A DNA stretch of 64,000 nt. Origin: Pantanalinema sp. GBBB05. GTDB taxonomy: Bacteria; Cyanobacteriota; Cyanobacteriia; Leptolyngbyales; Leptolyngbyaceae. The notes under the pieces were generated by a model, which worked only from the letters and a program-made list of their open reading frames with translations, did not search any database and was not told the origin of the DNA. A program made the translations under genes and the position numbers. Where the stretch lies: assembly GCA_016743235.1 (NCBI GenBank), contig VRZD01000024.1, positions 38,396 to 102,395 of the forward strand, given 5' to 3'. Below, piece after piece: positions 17,140 through 25,779 of the stretch. The stretch's first letter is position 1, and each line of letters begins with the position of its first letter.

Positions 17140-18378
17140 CTACAGCCAGGATGTAATCAGATCACAAGCTGCCGCTAAACCATCCTCTTCTCTAATTTTT
17201 TCTCCTAAGTTCTGTACATTTTGACGACATTGATCATTTAAGACTTTGTGCTGAAGTACCGAGGCTAAACCTTCGGCAGTCATCCGTTGGGGATGCATTA
17301 CCGCACCAATTTTTAAGCGTAAAATTTGTTTGGCATTAAAAAATTGATCATTGCCATAGGGTTCTACTACCATGGGACAATCGTTACGAATGGCGCGAGC
17401 GATCGTACCAATTCCCCCATGATGAATCACCGCTGAAGCATGGGAAAACAGCCAATCCTGTGGCATAAATCCGCGGAATAAAACAGATGTTCGATCACTA
17501 TCCTCAGATATCAAATCTTCATTGAAATCTGCCCAACCCTGCTGCACTAAAAGCTTATAGCCTAACTGAATTGCGGCACGGATATGAAGATTTAAAACAG
17601 TACGCGCATCTTGCAAAGGTAAACTGCTAAAGGTCAAAACTAAAGGTTTTGGCTCAGATGCCATAAAATTCTGTAATTCCGGATCGGGTTGCCAAGTAGC
17701 CCAATCGAGTTCTTGATAAAACCAAAATCCTACCTGTTGATAGTTTTGGTAATAGGGATTGAGGATGCAGAAATGGGGACTTGCTACTAGAATGGCACGG
17801 GAATTTTGTTGGTGGTTGTAGTTCAACCATTCTGATTGCGACAAGATGGGGAGAGAAAACGTCTGGCGAATTTGATTGATAATCGGCAGATTCGGATCAA
17901 AAAATTCAGCAGTGGTACTGGGCGGCAGAAATTCTAATGCATAGGGCATGACGGAAGTCGAAACCCAAGGTAGCTTTAATTTTTCTGCAATAAACTGACC
18001 TGCCTGGGTTCTCTGGTAACCACAAATAAGTAAGTCTGCGGTCTCACAAATAGGAATCAAATCCTCAAGCACCTGTTCTAGTTCTTGCCGTAATAGTTTT
18101 TCTTGCAGGCGTTGGGAGGCTGGTTCTGAGGATGGTTGTTTGAAGCGATTTAACCCAGAGAGCTCATTCCAGTCCTGGGCGTTTTGATGGGCGATCGTCT
18201 GGTTGAGACTATAGCTACATTTGACAGGTTGTAGATTGGCTTTTTCCACATAGGGAAACATGCTTTCTCCCACCGCACAACGTACATCATGTCCCTGTTG
18301 TTTTAAGGCTTTGCCGAGTTCAATGTAGGGAAGATAGTCGCCAAGCGTTCCAGCTGTTGTAATAACAATGCTTGCCAT
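17140..18378 (-). CDS. GT1-type (UGT/MGT-like) glycosyltransferase, paralogue 1
   Basis: Protein of 412 residues, the first enzyme gene after the precursor peptide. N-terminal loop TAGTLGDYLPYIELGKALKQQGHDV. C-terminal donor signature GFMPQDWLFSHASAVIHHGGIGTIARAI then VVEPYGNDQFFNAKQI. Family members move a sugar from UDP- or dTDP-sugar to hydroxyl, amine or thiol groups of small molecules and some peptides. The precursor core has no cysteine, so S-glycosylation as in sublancin is ruled out there and O-linkage to Ser/Thr is the more likely outcome; that is inference. A hairpin with a T-run lies between the precursor and this gene, so enzyme expression is probably lower than precursor expression. 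Confidence 0.9.
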   Translation of the reverse strand: MASIVITTAGTLGDYLPYIELGKALKQQGHDVRCAVGESMFPYVEKANLQPVKCSYSLNQTIAHQNAQDWNELSGLNRFKQPSSEPASQRLQEKLLRQELEQVLEDLIPICETADLLICGYQRTQAGQFIAEKLKLPWVSTSVMPYALEFLPPSTTAEFFDPNLPIINQIRQTFSLPILSQSEWLNYNHQQNSRAILVASPHFCILNPYYQNYQQVGFWFYQELDWATWQPDPELQNFMASEPKPLVLTFSSLPLQDARTVLNLHIRAAIQLGYKLLVQQGWADFNEDLISEDSDRTSVLFRGFMPQDWLFSHASAVIHHGGIGTIARAIRNDCPMVVEPYGNDQFFNAKQILRLKIGAVMHPQRMTAEGLASVLQHKVLNDQCRQNVQNLGEKIREEDGLAAACDLITSWL

Positions 18379-18412
18379 TAAACGTACAATAACCTGACTA
18401 AAAATGTAGCAA

Positions 18413-18448
18413 AAGTGGGCTAGCCTTGAAAGTATCTAACCCACTAGA
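18413..18448 (-). terminator. Hairpin plus U-run between precursor and first glycosyltransferase
   Basis: On the minus strand AGTGGGTTAG (18448-18439) can pair with CTAGCCCACT (18426-18417) over ten positions with one mismatch, with a 12-base loop. TTTT follows at once, and another T5 comes a little later. This is a plausible partial terminator or processing site 55 bases after the precursor stop. Such an element would give many precursor mRNAs per enzyme mRNA. Confidence 0.55.
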
Positions 18449-18502
18449 AAATAATAACTTTAGGCTTAATATTCAGCTTAAAGCCGATAATTGGTCTTTA
18501 CC

Positions 18503-18751
18503 TTAGGGAAAAGAAAGTGACATATTCAGCGGTTTATGAACACCATTCTGTACAGCTTGGGAAGTGCCTTTCGCTCCATCAAAACTTGTAAACATGTTAT
18601 CAGTAGTTTTGAGTATCCCCGAATCATCAGTTTGAAGCGACTCCGAGCTGAAAGACGGAAGAGTCTGACCACCAGCGACTGCATCAAGTTCTTCTTCGGA
18701 AAGTTCTTCGTTCTCCAAGGGATTGTTGGAAATTAAGGATTCTTGGGACAT
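18503..18751 (-). CDS. Putative RiPP precursor peptide with double-glycine leader
   Basis: Small protein of 82 residues. The first 28 residues form an acidic leader ending in ELSEEELDAVAGG, the classic double-glycine processing pattern cut by C39 peptidases; the exporter at 21962-24283 carries that peptidase. The predicted 54-residue core begins QTLPSFSSES. It has 15 Ser/Thr, no Cys and no Trp, and ends LNMSLSFP. Absence of Cys excludes lanthionine, sactipeptide or S-glycosyl chemistry on the core. Ser/Thr abundance fits O-glycosylation by the adjacent enzymes, and Phe, Asn, Asp and Lys residues could be radical SAM targets. ATG 18751 follows a purine-rich AGAGAAGAAA. A conserved 42-base element lies about 175 bases upstream. 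I do not recognise the core from any named RiPP family. Confidence 0.8.
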   Translation of the reverse strand: MSQESLISNNPLENEELSEEELDAVAGGQTLPSFSSESLQTDDSGILKTTDNMFTSFDGAKGTSQAVQNGVHKPLNMSLSFP

Positions 18752-18923
18752 CGGTTTTCTTCTCTAGAGTTACGATTAAACGTCTACGCAGAATATCAAA
18801 ACAAAATCTTGATGCTACTGTAATGACGCGAGCAGAAGCATAAATTTGTTTTTCAATCTGCCTCGTTTGATCGTATATACTCTACCCAGATATAACTTCA
18901 TTATATGTGCTGAACCTAGATGT

Positions 18924-18965
18924 AATGGTTATGGCAAAAATCAGTGAATATAGGGTAGGCAAGCC
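18924..18965 (-). promoter_or_regulatory. Shared upstream element, copy A (precursor side)
   Basis: A 42-base segment upstream of the precursor gene. It aligns with 27098-27141 upstream of the transporter operon. Conserved parts on the plus strand are AAYGGTTRTG, GCAAAAA and TAGGGTAGGYAARCC. Both copies have the same orientation relative to the minus-strand genes they precede. It is probably a promoter/operator or a regulator-binding site. The rest of 18752-19066, between the precursor and the ABC gene, holds no gene that I can see. Confidence 0.6.
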
Positions 18966-19066
18966 CAATCGGTAGTATTGCAAAAATGGTACATTGAGAG
19001 AAGATGATTTTATCTCCTTAAGGTAAATAATATTTCCTCTCTGCTTAGCATTGCTCTCTACAAAAA

Positions 19067-21838
19067 TCAGGCAATTTGACGAGACATGAGATCGGCAAAC
19101 ATGCCGGATTGTGCCATCAATTCTTCATAGTTGCCTTGCTGTACGACCTGTCCAGCCGCAATCACATAAATGCGATCGGCGTTGCGGATTGTACTGAGTC
19201 GGTGGGCAATCACAATGCGGGTGGCATTGAGGCGATCGAGACTTTCCGTCACCATTGCCTGGGTGCGGTTGTCTAACGCGCTCGTCGCTTCATCAAAGAT
19301 GAGAATTTTGGGTTTAAGAACGAGTGCCCGCGAAATTAGCAATCGCTGCCGCTGTCCGCCAGAGAGGTTAGTTCCACCTTCCGAGATCACCGTATGCATT
19401 CCCATCGGCATCCCTTCAACATCCTGGGCAAATCCCGACATTCGAGCGGCTTCCCACGCTTCATCCATGGTGATCAGCGCCCCCCCAGAAATGTTTTCAA
19501 AGATTGACGCGCTGTTAATACGTCCATTTTGCAGCACGACTCCTAACTGTCGTCGGAGCATGGAAATGTCTAAACCTGCCATGTCCTGCCCGTCGAAATA
19601 AATGGTGCCTTCTTCAGGTTGCTCAAATCCTAGGAGCAGCCGGATCGTGGTCGATTTGCCGCTACCAGATGGACCTACCAGGGCAATAAACTCACCGGGC
19701 TTCGCTTCAATCGAAATCTTATCCAGGGTTAGTGGCGCATCGGGCTGGTAGCGAAAACTAACACGATCGAAGCGAACACCCCCCAGTAGCCTTCCCGGAT
19801 CAGTTTTTTCGGCATCCACCTCTGGCGTTCCCTTCAGGATAGGATTGGCACGCTCCCACAGAACCCCGACTTCTAGCAGATCGATCACCGCATTGCTCAG
19901 TCCGGTGGCGCCCGCCACAAAGGTTCCCAGCGCGCTCGAAAACGCTAGAAACGTTCCCACGGAAAGCGAGGCTGTGCCATTTTCATGTGCCACGGTGATC
20001 AGATAAACCGCCAGTGTACAAATCAGAATATTCGTGACGGTTGGCAGCACTGTATTGAAGAGTTCAATCCCATTCTCGATCGCCTCCGTACTCATGGTGA
20101 GCTTCAGCTCTTCCCCATACTGCTTCGACCAGTAGGCAAACGCCCGCTCCTCCGCTGCCGCTACCCGCAGTTTAGAAACACCGCCAATTAGCTGCACTGT
20201 CAAACCAAAAATTTCCCCTTTCAGGGTTTGCAGGGGTCGCATCTGTTTACGCGTGATCGTGCTGGAGACATTCGTTACCAGGATATTCAGAATGGCGATT
20301 CCAACCGCCACCATCGCTAAATGGACGCTATAGACAAACAACAGCCCCAGATTGAGCAGCGCGAAAACGCTGGTGAACACCGATCGCATCACGGTGTCAC
20401 TGAGGAGTTGGCGGATCTGCGTGACTGCCGAAACCCGCGACTGTAAATCCCCAATCGAATAGGTGCGAAAAAAGGAAACCCGCAGTTTGAGCAACCGATC
20501 CCAGACCGCCGCTTGGGTACGCGCATTGGTCAGGGTTTGAAAGCGCGTTGCGGCGATTGTCTGTCCCAGTCCAAGGGCAGTAGTACCCAGAGTGACGCCA
20601 ATTAAGCCAATCGCCAGCTGAAACAGCAGCCCCCGATCAGCATCAGGAATAGCAACATCGAACAAAATTCCAGTTGCCTGGGGCACCAGCATTCCCAGCA
20701 GACTTGCCGCCATGCCCAGTCCCATCATCAGGACAATATCGCGATGCTGTCCCTCAATAGCGAACTGAAGCACCTCCGTCGATCGAGTAATTTGATCCGG
20801 GAGCGATCGGTACAGCATGTACGCAACCGGGGACAGGGTTTGAGCCGTCTGGGCGGTCAGTCGGATGCGCTGACTCTGCTCTGGATTGTAAATCTCATAG
20901 CCTTTGCGGCTGGGCAGCAGAGCAACGGGACGTTCTCCATCCGCTGTGTACGCTAGCAGTGCCCCACAGGACGATTTCCACCAGGTTCCCGCCAGAATCA
21001 CCCGGCGAGTCCGAATTCGAGACGCACGGGCGATCGCATCCAGCGGATCTTTAACTCGGCTTAAATCCTCTGATCGGGCTGGCGGCTGGATCTTGATTCC
21101 TAAGGCATGCCCCACTGCCCCCACTGCCATCAGCAGCGCATCACCTTCCTGAAGCTCTGCCGCCTGGGACTGAAACACGGCTGTGAGATTATGGATTGCC
21201 TGCTGTCCCACTTGCCAGTTGAGCCGCATGCGATCGTGAAACTGTTGCAGTCGTGTTGTGTCTTCGTGCTGTTCTAGCTCAATCAGAGCCTGCACACATT
21301 CGGTATGAAAGGCTTGCAGAGACCGGATGAAATGAACAGGATCTTGTTCAAAGTCATTGTTATATTCAGGCGCACTGGGTTGAGTAGCAATTCCGGCATC
21401 CCGAAATACAGCCGCAAATCGTTGGCTCCACTGCTCTAACTGGTAAGGCAGGCTAGAATAAACCGAATTAATTCGGTGCGATGAATGCGTAAATGAATGT
21501 GTGAACTGATCGGTAGCTAAATGGTCAAGTTGATGAGTGAATTGAGCGAGCCACTCTGTCAAATCAACTTTTTCGAGCTGGGTTTCCTCATAGGCAACAG
21601 CAAGGAGTTCAAAAGGAGGGGTAGCCAGATCGGAACCAAAGCCTAGCAGCACATCCCCTGAGTTGACCTCAAACAAAAATCGTCTAACCCCCTGGGACTC
21701 TCCCTCCGTCAGGGCGATCGCAAACACTGCCATTGCACCGGACTGCACGACCCAAGCCGTGTCGTGCGAGTTGAGAGAAAGGGGAGCGTTGCCGCTCAAA
21801 ACATAGGTGGAAAGTCCAACGTTTTTGAGAGAGGTCAT
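19067..21838 (-). CDS. NHLM-type ABC exporter without peptidase domain
   Basis: Fused permease-ATPase of 923 residues. The long N-terminal region (about 1-350) has no C39 peptidase motif and instead starts with a cupin/cNMP-like segment (WVVQSGAMAVFAIAL, RRFLFEVNSGDVLLGFG). The transmembrane domain follows at about 370-650. The ATPase domain has Walker A GPSGSGKST, signature LSGGQRQR and Walker B ILIFDEATSALD, then the H-loop VIAHRLSTI. This architecture matches the second ABC component of the NHLM bacteriocin export system. It follows the peptidase-bearing exporter by 123 bases, and the two probably form a heterodimer or act in series. The C-terminal end is 315 bases upstream of the precursor start. 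Confidence 0.9.
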   Translation of the reverse strand: MTSLKNVGLSTYVLSGNAPLSLNSHDTAWVVQSGAMAVFAIALTEGESQGVRRFLFEVNSGDVLLGFGSDLATPPFELLAVAYEETQLEKVDLTEWLAQFTHQLDHLATDQFTHSFTHSSHRINSVYSSLPYQLEQWSQRFAAVFRDAGIATQPSAPEYNNDFEQDPVHFIRSLQAFHTECVQALIELEQHEDTTRLQQFHDRMRLNWQVGQQAIHNLTAVFQSQAAELQEGDALLMAVGAVGHALGIKIQPPARSEDLSRVKDPLDAIARASRIRTRRVILAGTWWKSSCGALLAYTADGERPVALLPSRKGYEIYNPEQSQRIRLTAQTAQTLSPVAYMLYRSLPDQITRSTEVLQFAIEGQHRDIVLMMGLGMAASLLGMLVPQATGILFDVAIPDADRGLLFQLAIGLIGVTLGTTALGLGQTIAATRFQTLTNARTQAAVWDRLLKLRVSFFRTYSIGDLQSRVSAVTQIRQLLSDTVMRSVFTSVFALLNLGLLFVYSVHLAMVAVGIAILNILVTNVSSTITRKQMRPLQTLKGEIFGLTVQLIGGVSKLRVAAAEERAFAYWSKQYGEELKLTMSTEAIENGIELFNTVLPTVTNILICTLAVYLITVAHENGTASLSVGTFLAFSSALGTFVAGATGLSNAVIDLLEVGVLWERANPILKGTPEVDAEKTDPGRLLGGVRFDRVSFRYQPDAPLTLDKISIEAKPGEFIALVGPSGSGKSTTIRLLLGFEQPEEGTIYFDGQDMAGLDISMLRRQLGVVLQNGRINSASIFENISGGALITMDEAWEAARMSGFAQDVEGMPMGMHTVISEGGTNLSGGQRQRLLISRALVLKPKILIFDEATSALDNRTQAMVTESLDRLNATRIVIAHRLSTIRNADRIYVIAAGQVVQQGNYEELMAQSGMFADLMSRQIA

Positions 21839-21961
21839 GGCTTGATCGGTTTCCTTAGAAGTCCTGGAAGCATCAAATTAGAACGCCAAAAAATATTGCT
21901 GCTGATACTCTAATGAGTTGAAAATGAACGAATTGAGAACAGTGTGAACAGCAATTTAGGT

Positions 21962-24283
21962 TTACTCAGCACTAATTAACCGAGCGTATGCGCCCTCAAC
22001 GCCTTTCATCTCCTCATGCGTTCCTCGCTGCACAACCTGTCCTCGTTCCAGCACGACAATTTCATCGCAGTCCCTGACCGTACTCAAACGGTGTGCCACA
22101 ATGACGCAGGTACAGCCACGCCGACGAATATTGCGATCGATAATCTTCTCGGTTTCTGCGTCTAGGGCACTGGTCGCCTCATCCATAACTAGAATACTGG
22201 GATTTGTCACTAGGGCACGGGCAATTTCGAGTCGCTGCCGCTGTCCGCCGCTTAGGTTGGAACCACCCTCCAGCAACTTACCGTTTAAGCCACCGGGAAT
22301 TGCCATCACCGCTTCTGCGATCGCTGCATCCTCGCAGGCTTTGATGAGCTGAATATCGGACATTGTAGTATCCCATAGACTCAAGTTATCGCGCACTGTA
22401 CCACCAAACAGGAAAATCTCCTGCTCAATCATGGCCAGCGAACTAGCAAGAACGGCGCGAGGAATGTACTGACGCGGAATGCCGTCAAATAGAATTTCTC
22501 CTGACCATGGTTCGTACAGTCCGGTAATCAGCTTAGACAGCGTAGACTTGCCAGAACCACTGCCACCGACAAAGGCAATCCGCTGACCTGGGACAAGCTT
22601 GCAGCTAAAGTTTTTAATTAGCGGTTCCTCAACCCGACTATAGCCAAAGCTCACGTTTTGCAGTTCGATAGCTCCTCGCAAGCGAATTCGATCGCTCGGA
22701 AAGGCATATTGCTTCACTGTGTCTGGCTTTGTATTACCTGGTTGATCTGAATTGGGTTTGTCTCCATTGGCTAGAGCGTTCGGATTGGACTTTAGTGCTG
22801 GATCAACTGGATTGTTCAGTACATCATCCAAACGGTTGATAGAGCCAGTGAGTTCCTGAATTCGGCTGCCCAAACTCATCAGTGCATTGACCGGCTGCTG
22901 GAAATTGCCCATGAGGGATTGAAATGCTACCAGCATCCCGATGCTGAGATGACCGTCCATCACCCGTAGTCCCCCGAGAATTAACAAGGTACCGGTGCTC
23001 AATGAAGACAGCAACGTTGGCAAAATTCCCGTGATCAAACCTGAGCGATCGAGCTCCTGTTTAGCATTGGTGGCTTTGGCAAAATAACCTGCCCAGCGGG
23101 CAAAAAAGTCTGATTCCAGCGCCCCTGCCTTCAGCGTTTCAATTCCCATCAAGCCGCTGATTTCTACGCCTGCCAGTTTGCCGTAGTCCTGGGTCAGGCG
23201 CATCTGCGTATCCACTCGCTGCCGCGAGACTGCCCGCAACACTAGCAGGTTAACCACGCTCGATGTCACACCAATCAGCGTTAAAACCGGATCGTAGGCA
23301 AGCATAACACTGCCATAGAACCCAATCATTACCGTATCGATCGCTGCCTGCCCCAGGTCCTTGGAGATGATCGATGAAACGGAATTATTCAAACCAACGC
23401 GGTTGCTAATCTCTCCGGCAAATCGTTGGGCATAGAAGCTGACAGGCAATTGTAAGATATGCCAAAGAAACTGTCCCGTCATCCTTACGGAGAGCCGCAG
23501 GTATAAATAGCGATATTTGCGAAGCTGCAATAGCCGCAGCCCTGCCTGCAACAGTGTTGTAACCACCATGCCCAGGATCAGCGGACGCAGCCAGTCATTC
23601 CGATTTTCAATCAGAATACTATCCACAAAGATCTGTCCGAAGGCCGCAATTGCCAGGTTAGGAAGCACCAGCAAGAAGCTGATCAATGTGCAGTACAAAA
23701 TCTCCTTTTCGGAACCCCGCAGCCGCTGCAACAGGGCCCGCCAGGCGCTGGGTTTCTTGCCGCCTTTTTTGAAGTCTGGACCTGGCTCCATTACCAGGAC
23801 GATGCCTGTATATGCCTCATTCAGCTCCTGAAGTGTGACGCTGCGCGGACCCGTTGCCGGATCGTTCAGATAAACGCGATCGCCCACAAAGCCCTCAACC
23901 ACCAGGAAATGATTGAAGTTCCAGAAGATAATGAACGGCGGTTTAAGTTCTAGAAGCTGGGCGGTTTCCTTCTTGAAGCCTTTTGCCTGGAGTCCGTAAG
24001 TGCGAGCCGCTTTGAGAATATTGGATGCCTTGCTGCCATCTCGTGACACACCACAACTGGTTCGCAGTTCAGCCAAGGGAACCACACGTCCCATATAGCC
24101 CAGCATAATCCCCAGAGAGGCGGCTCCACATTCCACTGCTTCCATTTGCAGCAGGGTAGGAGTGCGAACCCGGCAATTTTGATAGTTTGGTTTACCAGCA
24201 TTGGTGGATTGATGAGAATCTTTACCTGCTGCCGACCCAGGCTGCTTTTTAATTCTTTCTAACAATTGCATTGCGGAATTCAC
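21962..24283 (-). CDS. Peptidase-containing ABC exporter (C39, NHLM type)
   Basis: Bifunctional transporter of 773 residues that cuts leaders after double glycine and exports the peptide. N-terminal C39 peptidase: catalytic Cys 52 in QMEAVECGAASL, His 125 in WNFNHFLVVEG, Asp 141 in LNDPATGPR, so all three active-site residues are present. Membrane domain at about 190-470. ATPase domain with Walker A GGSGSGKST, signature LSGGQRQRLE, Walker B ILVMDEATSALD and H-loop IVAHRLSTV. Its likely substrate is the double-glycine peptide at 18503-18751, whose leader ends AVAGG. It is the third gene in a minus-strand operon after the cNMP and HlyD-like genes, 29 bases after the latter. Confidence 0.95.
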   Translation of the reverse strand: MNSAMQLLERIKKQPGSAAGKDSHQSTNAGKPNYQNCRVRTPTLLQMEAVECGAASLGIMLGYMGRVVPLAELRTSCGVSRDGSKASNILKAARTYGLQAKGFKKETAQLLELKPPFIIFWNFNHFLVVEGFVGDRVYLNDPATGPRSVTLQELNEAYTGIVLVMEPGPDFKKGGKKPSAWRALLQRLRGSEKEILYCTLISFLLVLPNLAIAAFGQIFVDSILIENRNDWLRPLILGMVVTTLLQAGLRLLQLRKYRYLYLRLSVRMTGQFLWHILQLPVSFYAQRFAGEISNRVGLNNSVSSIISKDLGQAAIDTVMIGFYGSVMLAYDPVLTLIGVTSSVVNLLVLRAVSRQRVDTQMRLTQDYGKLAGVEISGLMGIETLKAGALESDFFARWAGYFAKATNAKQELDRSGLITGILPTLLSSLSTGTLLILGGLRVMDGHLSIGMLVAFQSLMGNFQQPVNALMSLGSRIQELTGSINRLDDVLNNPVDPALKSNPNALANGDKPNSDQPGNTKPDTVKQYAFPSDRIRLRGAIELQNVSFGYSRVEEPLIKNFSCKLVPGQRIAFVGGSGSGKSTLSKLITGLYEPWSGEILFDGIPRQYIPRAVLASSLAMIEQEIFLFGGTVRDNLSLWDTTMSDIQLIKACEDAAIAEAVMAIPGGLNGKLLEGGSNLSGGQRQRLEIARALVTNPSILVMDEATSALDAETEKIIDRNIRRRGCTCVIVAHRLSTVRDCDEIVVLERGQVVQRGTHEEMKGVEGAYARLISAE

Positions 24284-24312
24284 CCCATCAATTTAAAACC
24301 ACTCAAGCCAGC

Positions 24313-25761
24313 CTATTTCAAGCCAATTAAGTCTTTTAGGAAAGGCATGACAAAAGTAATGGGAGCACGGGATTCAATCGTGATCCGTGCCGTTGCGGTT
24401 GTGCCAGACGTAATGGGATTATCGGGTCCTTTGGAGGAAGACCACCTGTAGCCGCTCTTCGTTTTGTCGTCGGGTTCCAGAGTGGTATGCACTTCAATCA
24501 TTGGTCCTGCTGCCATCAGTGATTCCACCACTTCGGAGTTACCAATGACCGCCGTGGCTCCCTGACGCGTTACGGGCAATTCGGATACGCTTTTTACCTT
24601 GCCCACAATGCCACCAAACCGCTCTCGCTGCGCGGTATCTGGCGTCATCGCGATCGTCATGCCGGGCTGAATCTGCTTACCATCCTTCACCGGAAAATAC
24701 AGAACCCCGCTTAACGCCGCCTTCTGCATACCCACCTGCATATTGGCAAACTGAAAACCGGGCTGAACTACCTGTCCGGGTGCTGCTATCACTTCCAGAA
24801 TGCAGCCTGCCTGCGTACTTTTAATGGTGCTGTTGATCGCGATCTGCTGATCGAGGCGGGTAATCTCGCGGTTCACATCCTGGAGTTCCCGTTCTCGCTG
24901 AGTTTGCCCCTCCAGAAATTCCTGATCCAGTCGGCTGGAGCGGCTGTTAAGTTCTTGAAGCTGTGCCTGCAAGTCTCCAGCAGCTCGGAGGTTTTCGAGA
25001 TACTGCCGCTGCGTTTGGGTACTTTCCACATCAAGTTGCTTAAGCTGAGCCGCAATATCAGCAACGGTCTGACGTGCCTGAATATACTGCTGATCGACCT
25101 CCAGCAGAGATTCTTTGGAGATCGCACCTTCTGCCACCAGTTTTCTACGGTTTTCTAAACGTTCCTGCATCAGGGGCACCAGCGCCTGAGCGTCTCTTAA
25201 TCGCTGTTCTAGACTACGCCGCTGCTCTGCCAGGGCTTCTACGCCTTGCGATCGTAGAACTGGAGTGAGCGATTGGGTGTCGTTGAACCGCTGCATGAGG
25301 CTGATCCGGGCAGTATTAATGCCGTTTTTCTCAACCTGCATCCGCTGGGTCATGAGTGCCTGGGATGTTTGTGCCTGAGTATGGAGCTGCAAGAGTTTTC
25401 CCTGAGCCAGATGCAACTGTTGCTTGAGCTCAATTGGGTCGATCGTGGCTAGCACCTCAGCTTTTTCAACGCACTGCCCTGGCTTAATATTAAGCGAGCT
25501 GATTTGCCCGGCTGTATTTGCTTCTAGCTCGACCACCCGCCGGGGTTGGGTAAATACGCCGCGACCATCAATCGTGATTGGAACTCGTCCGACCACACTC
25601 CAAATCAGGACACCGCCAATCAGGGTGCTCAGGGTGCCCAGCACCACCCAGTCCATTGAGTTGACCACCTGCATGAGCTGATCCAAACGTTCCGGCGATG
25701 AAAGCCGCTCAAGCGCAGATTCACGGAAAATCTTATTCTTCTCTTCCATGCTGTTCTTCAA
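24313..25761 (-). CDS. HlyD-like membrane fusion protein, NHLM secretion adaptor
   Basis: Periplasmic adaptor of 482 residues. One TM anchor at about 38-60 follows a short cytoplasmic tail. A lipoyl-like strand pair follows (VVELEANTAGQISSLNIKPGQCVEKAEVLATID), then a long coiled-coil hairpin (about 110-320, rich in Gln/Leu/Arg), a second lipoyl half (CILEVIAAPGQVVQPG) and a beta-barrel region. Such proteins bridge an inner-membrane ABC exporter and an outer-membrane channel. No TolC-like gene is in the window, so that component is supplied from elsewhere. The gap to the upstream cNMP gene is 18 bases. Confidence 0.92.
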   Translation of the reverse strand: MKNSMEEKNKIFRESALERLSSPERLDQLMQVVNSMDWVVLGTLSTLIGGVLIWSVVGRVPITIDGRGVFTQPRRVVELEANTAGQISSLNIKPGQCVEKAEVLATIDPIELKQQLHLAQGKLLQLHTQAQTSQALMTQRMQVEKNGINTARISLMQRFNDTQSLTPVLRSQGVEALAEQRRSLEQRLRDAQALVPLMQERLENRRKLVAEGAISKESLLEVDQQYIQARQTVADIAAQLKQLDVESTQTQRQYLENLRAAGDLQAQLQELNSRSSRLDQEFLEGQTQRERELQDVNREITRLDQQIAINSTIKSTQAGCILEVIAAPGQVVQPGFQFANMQVGMQKAALSGVLYFPVKDGKQIQPGMTIAMTPDTAQRERFGGIVGKVKSVSELPVTRQGATAVIGNSEVVESLMAAGPMIEVHTTLEPDDKTKSGYRWSSSKGPDNPITSGTTATARITIESRAPITFVMPFLKDLIGLK

Positions 25762-25779
25762 ATACTCCTCAGGTGACGC

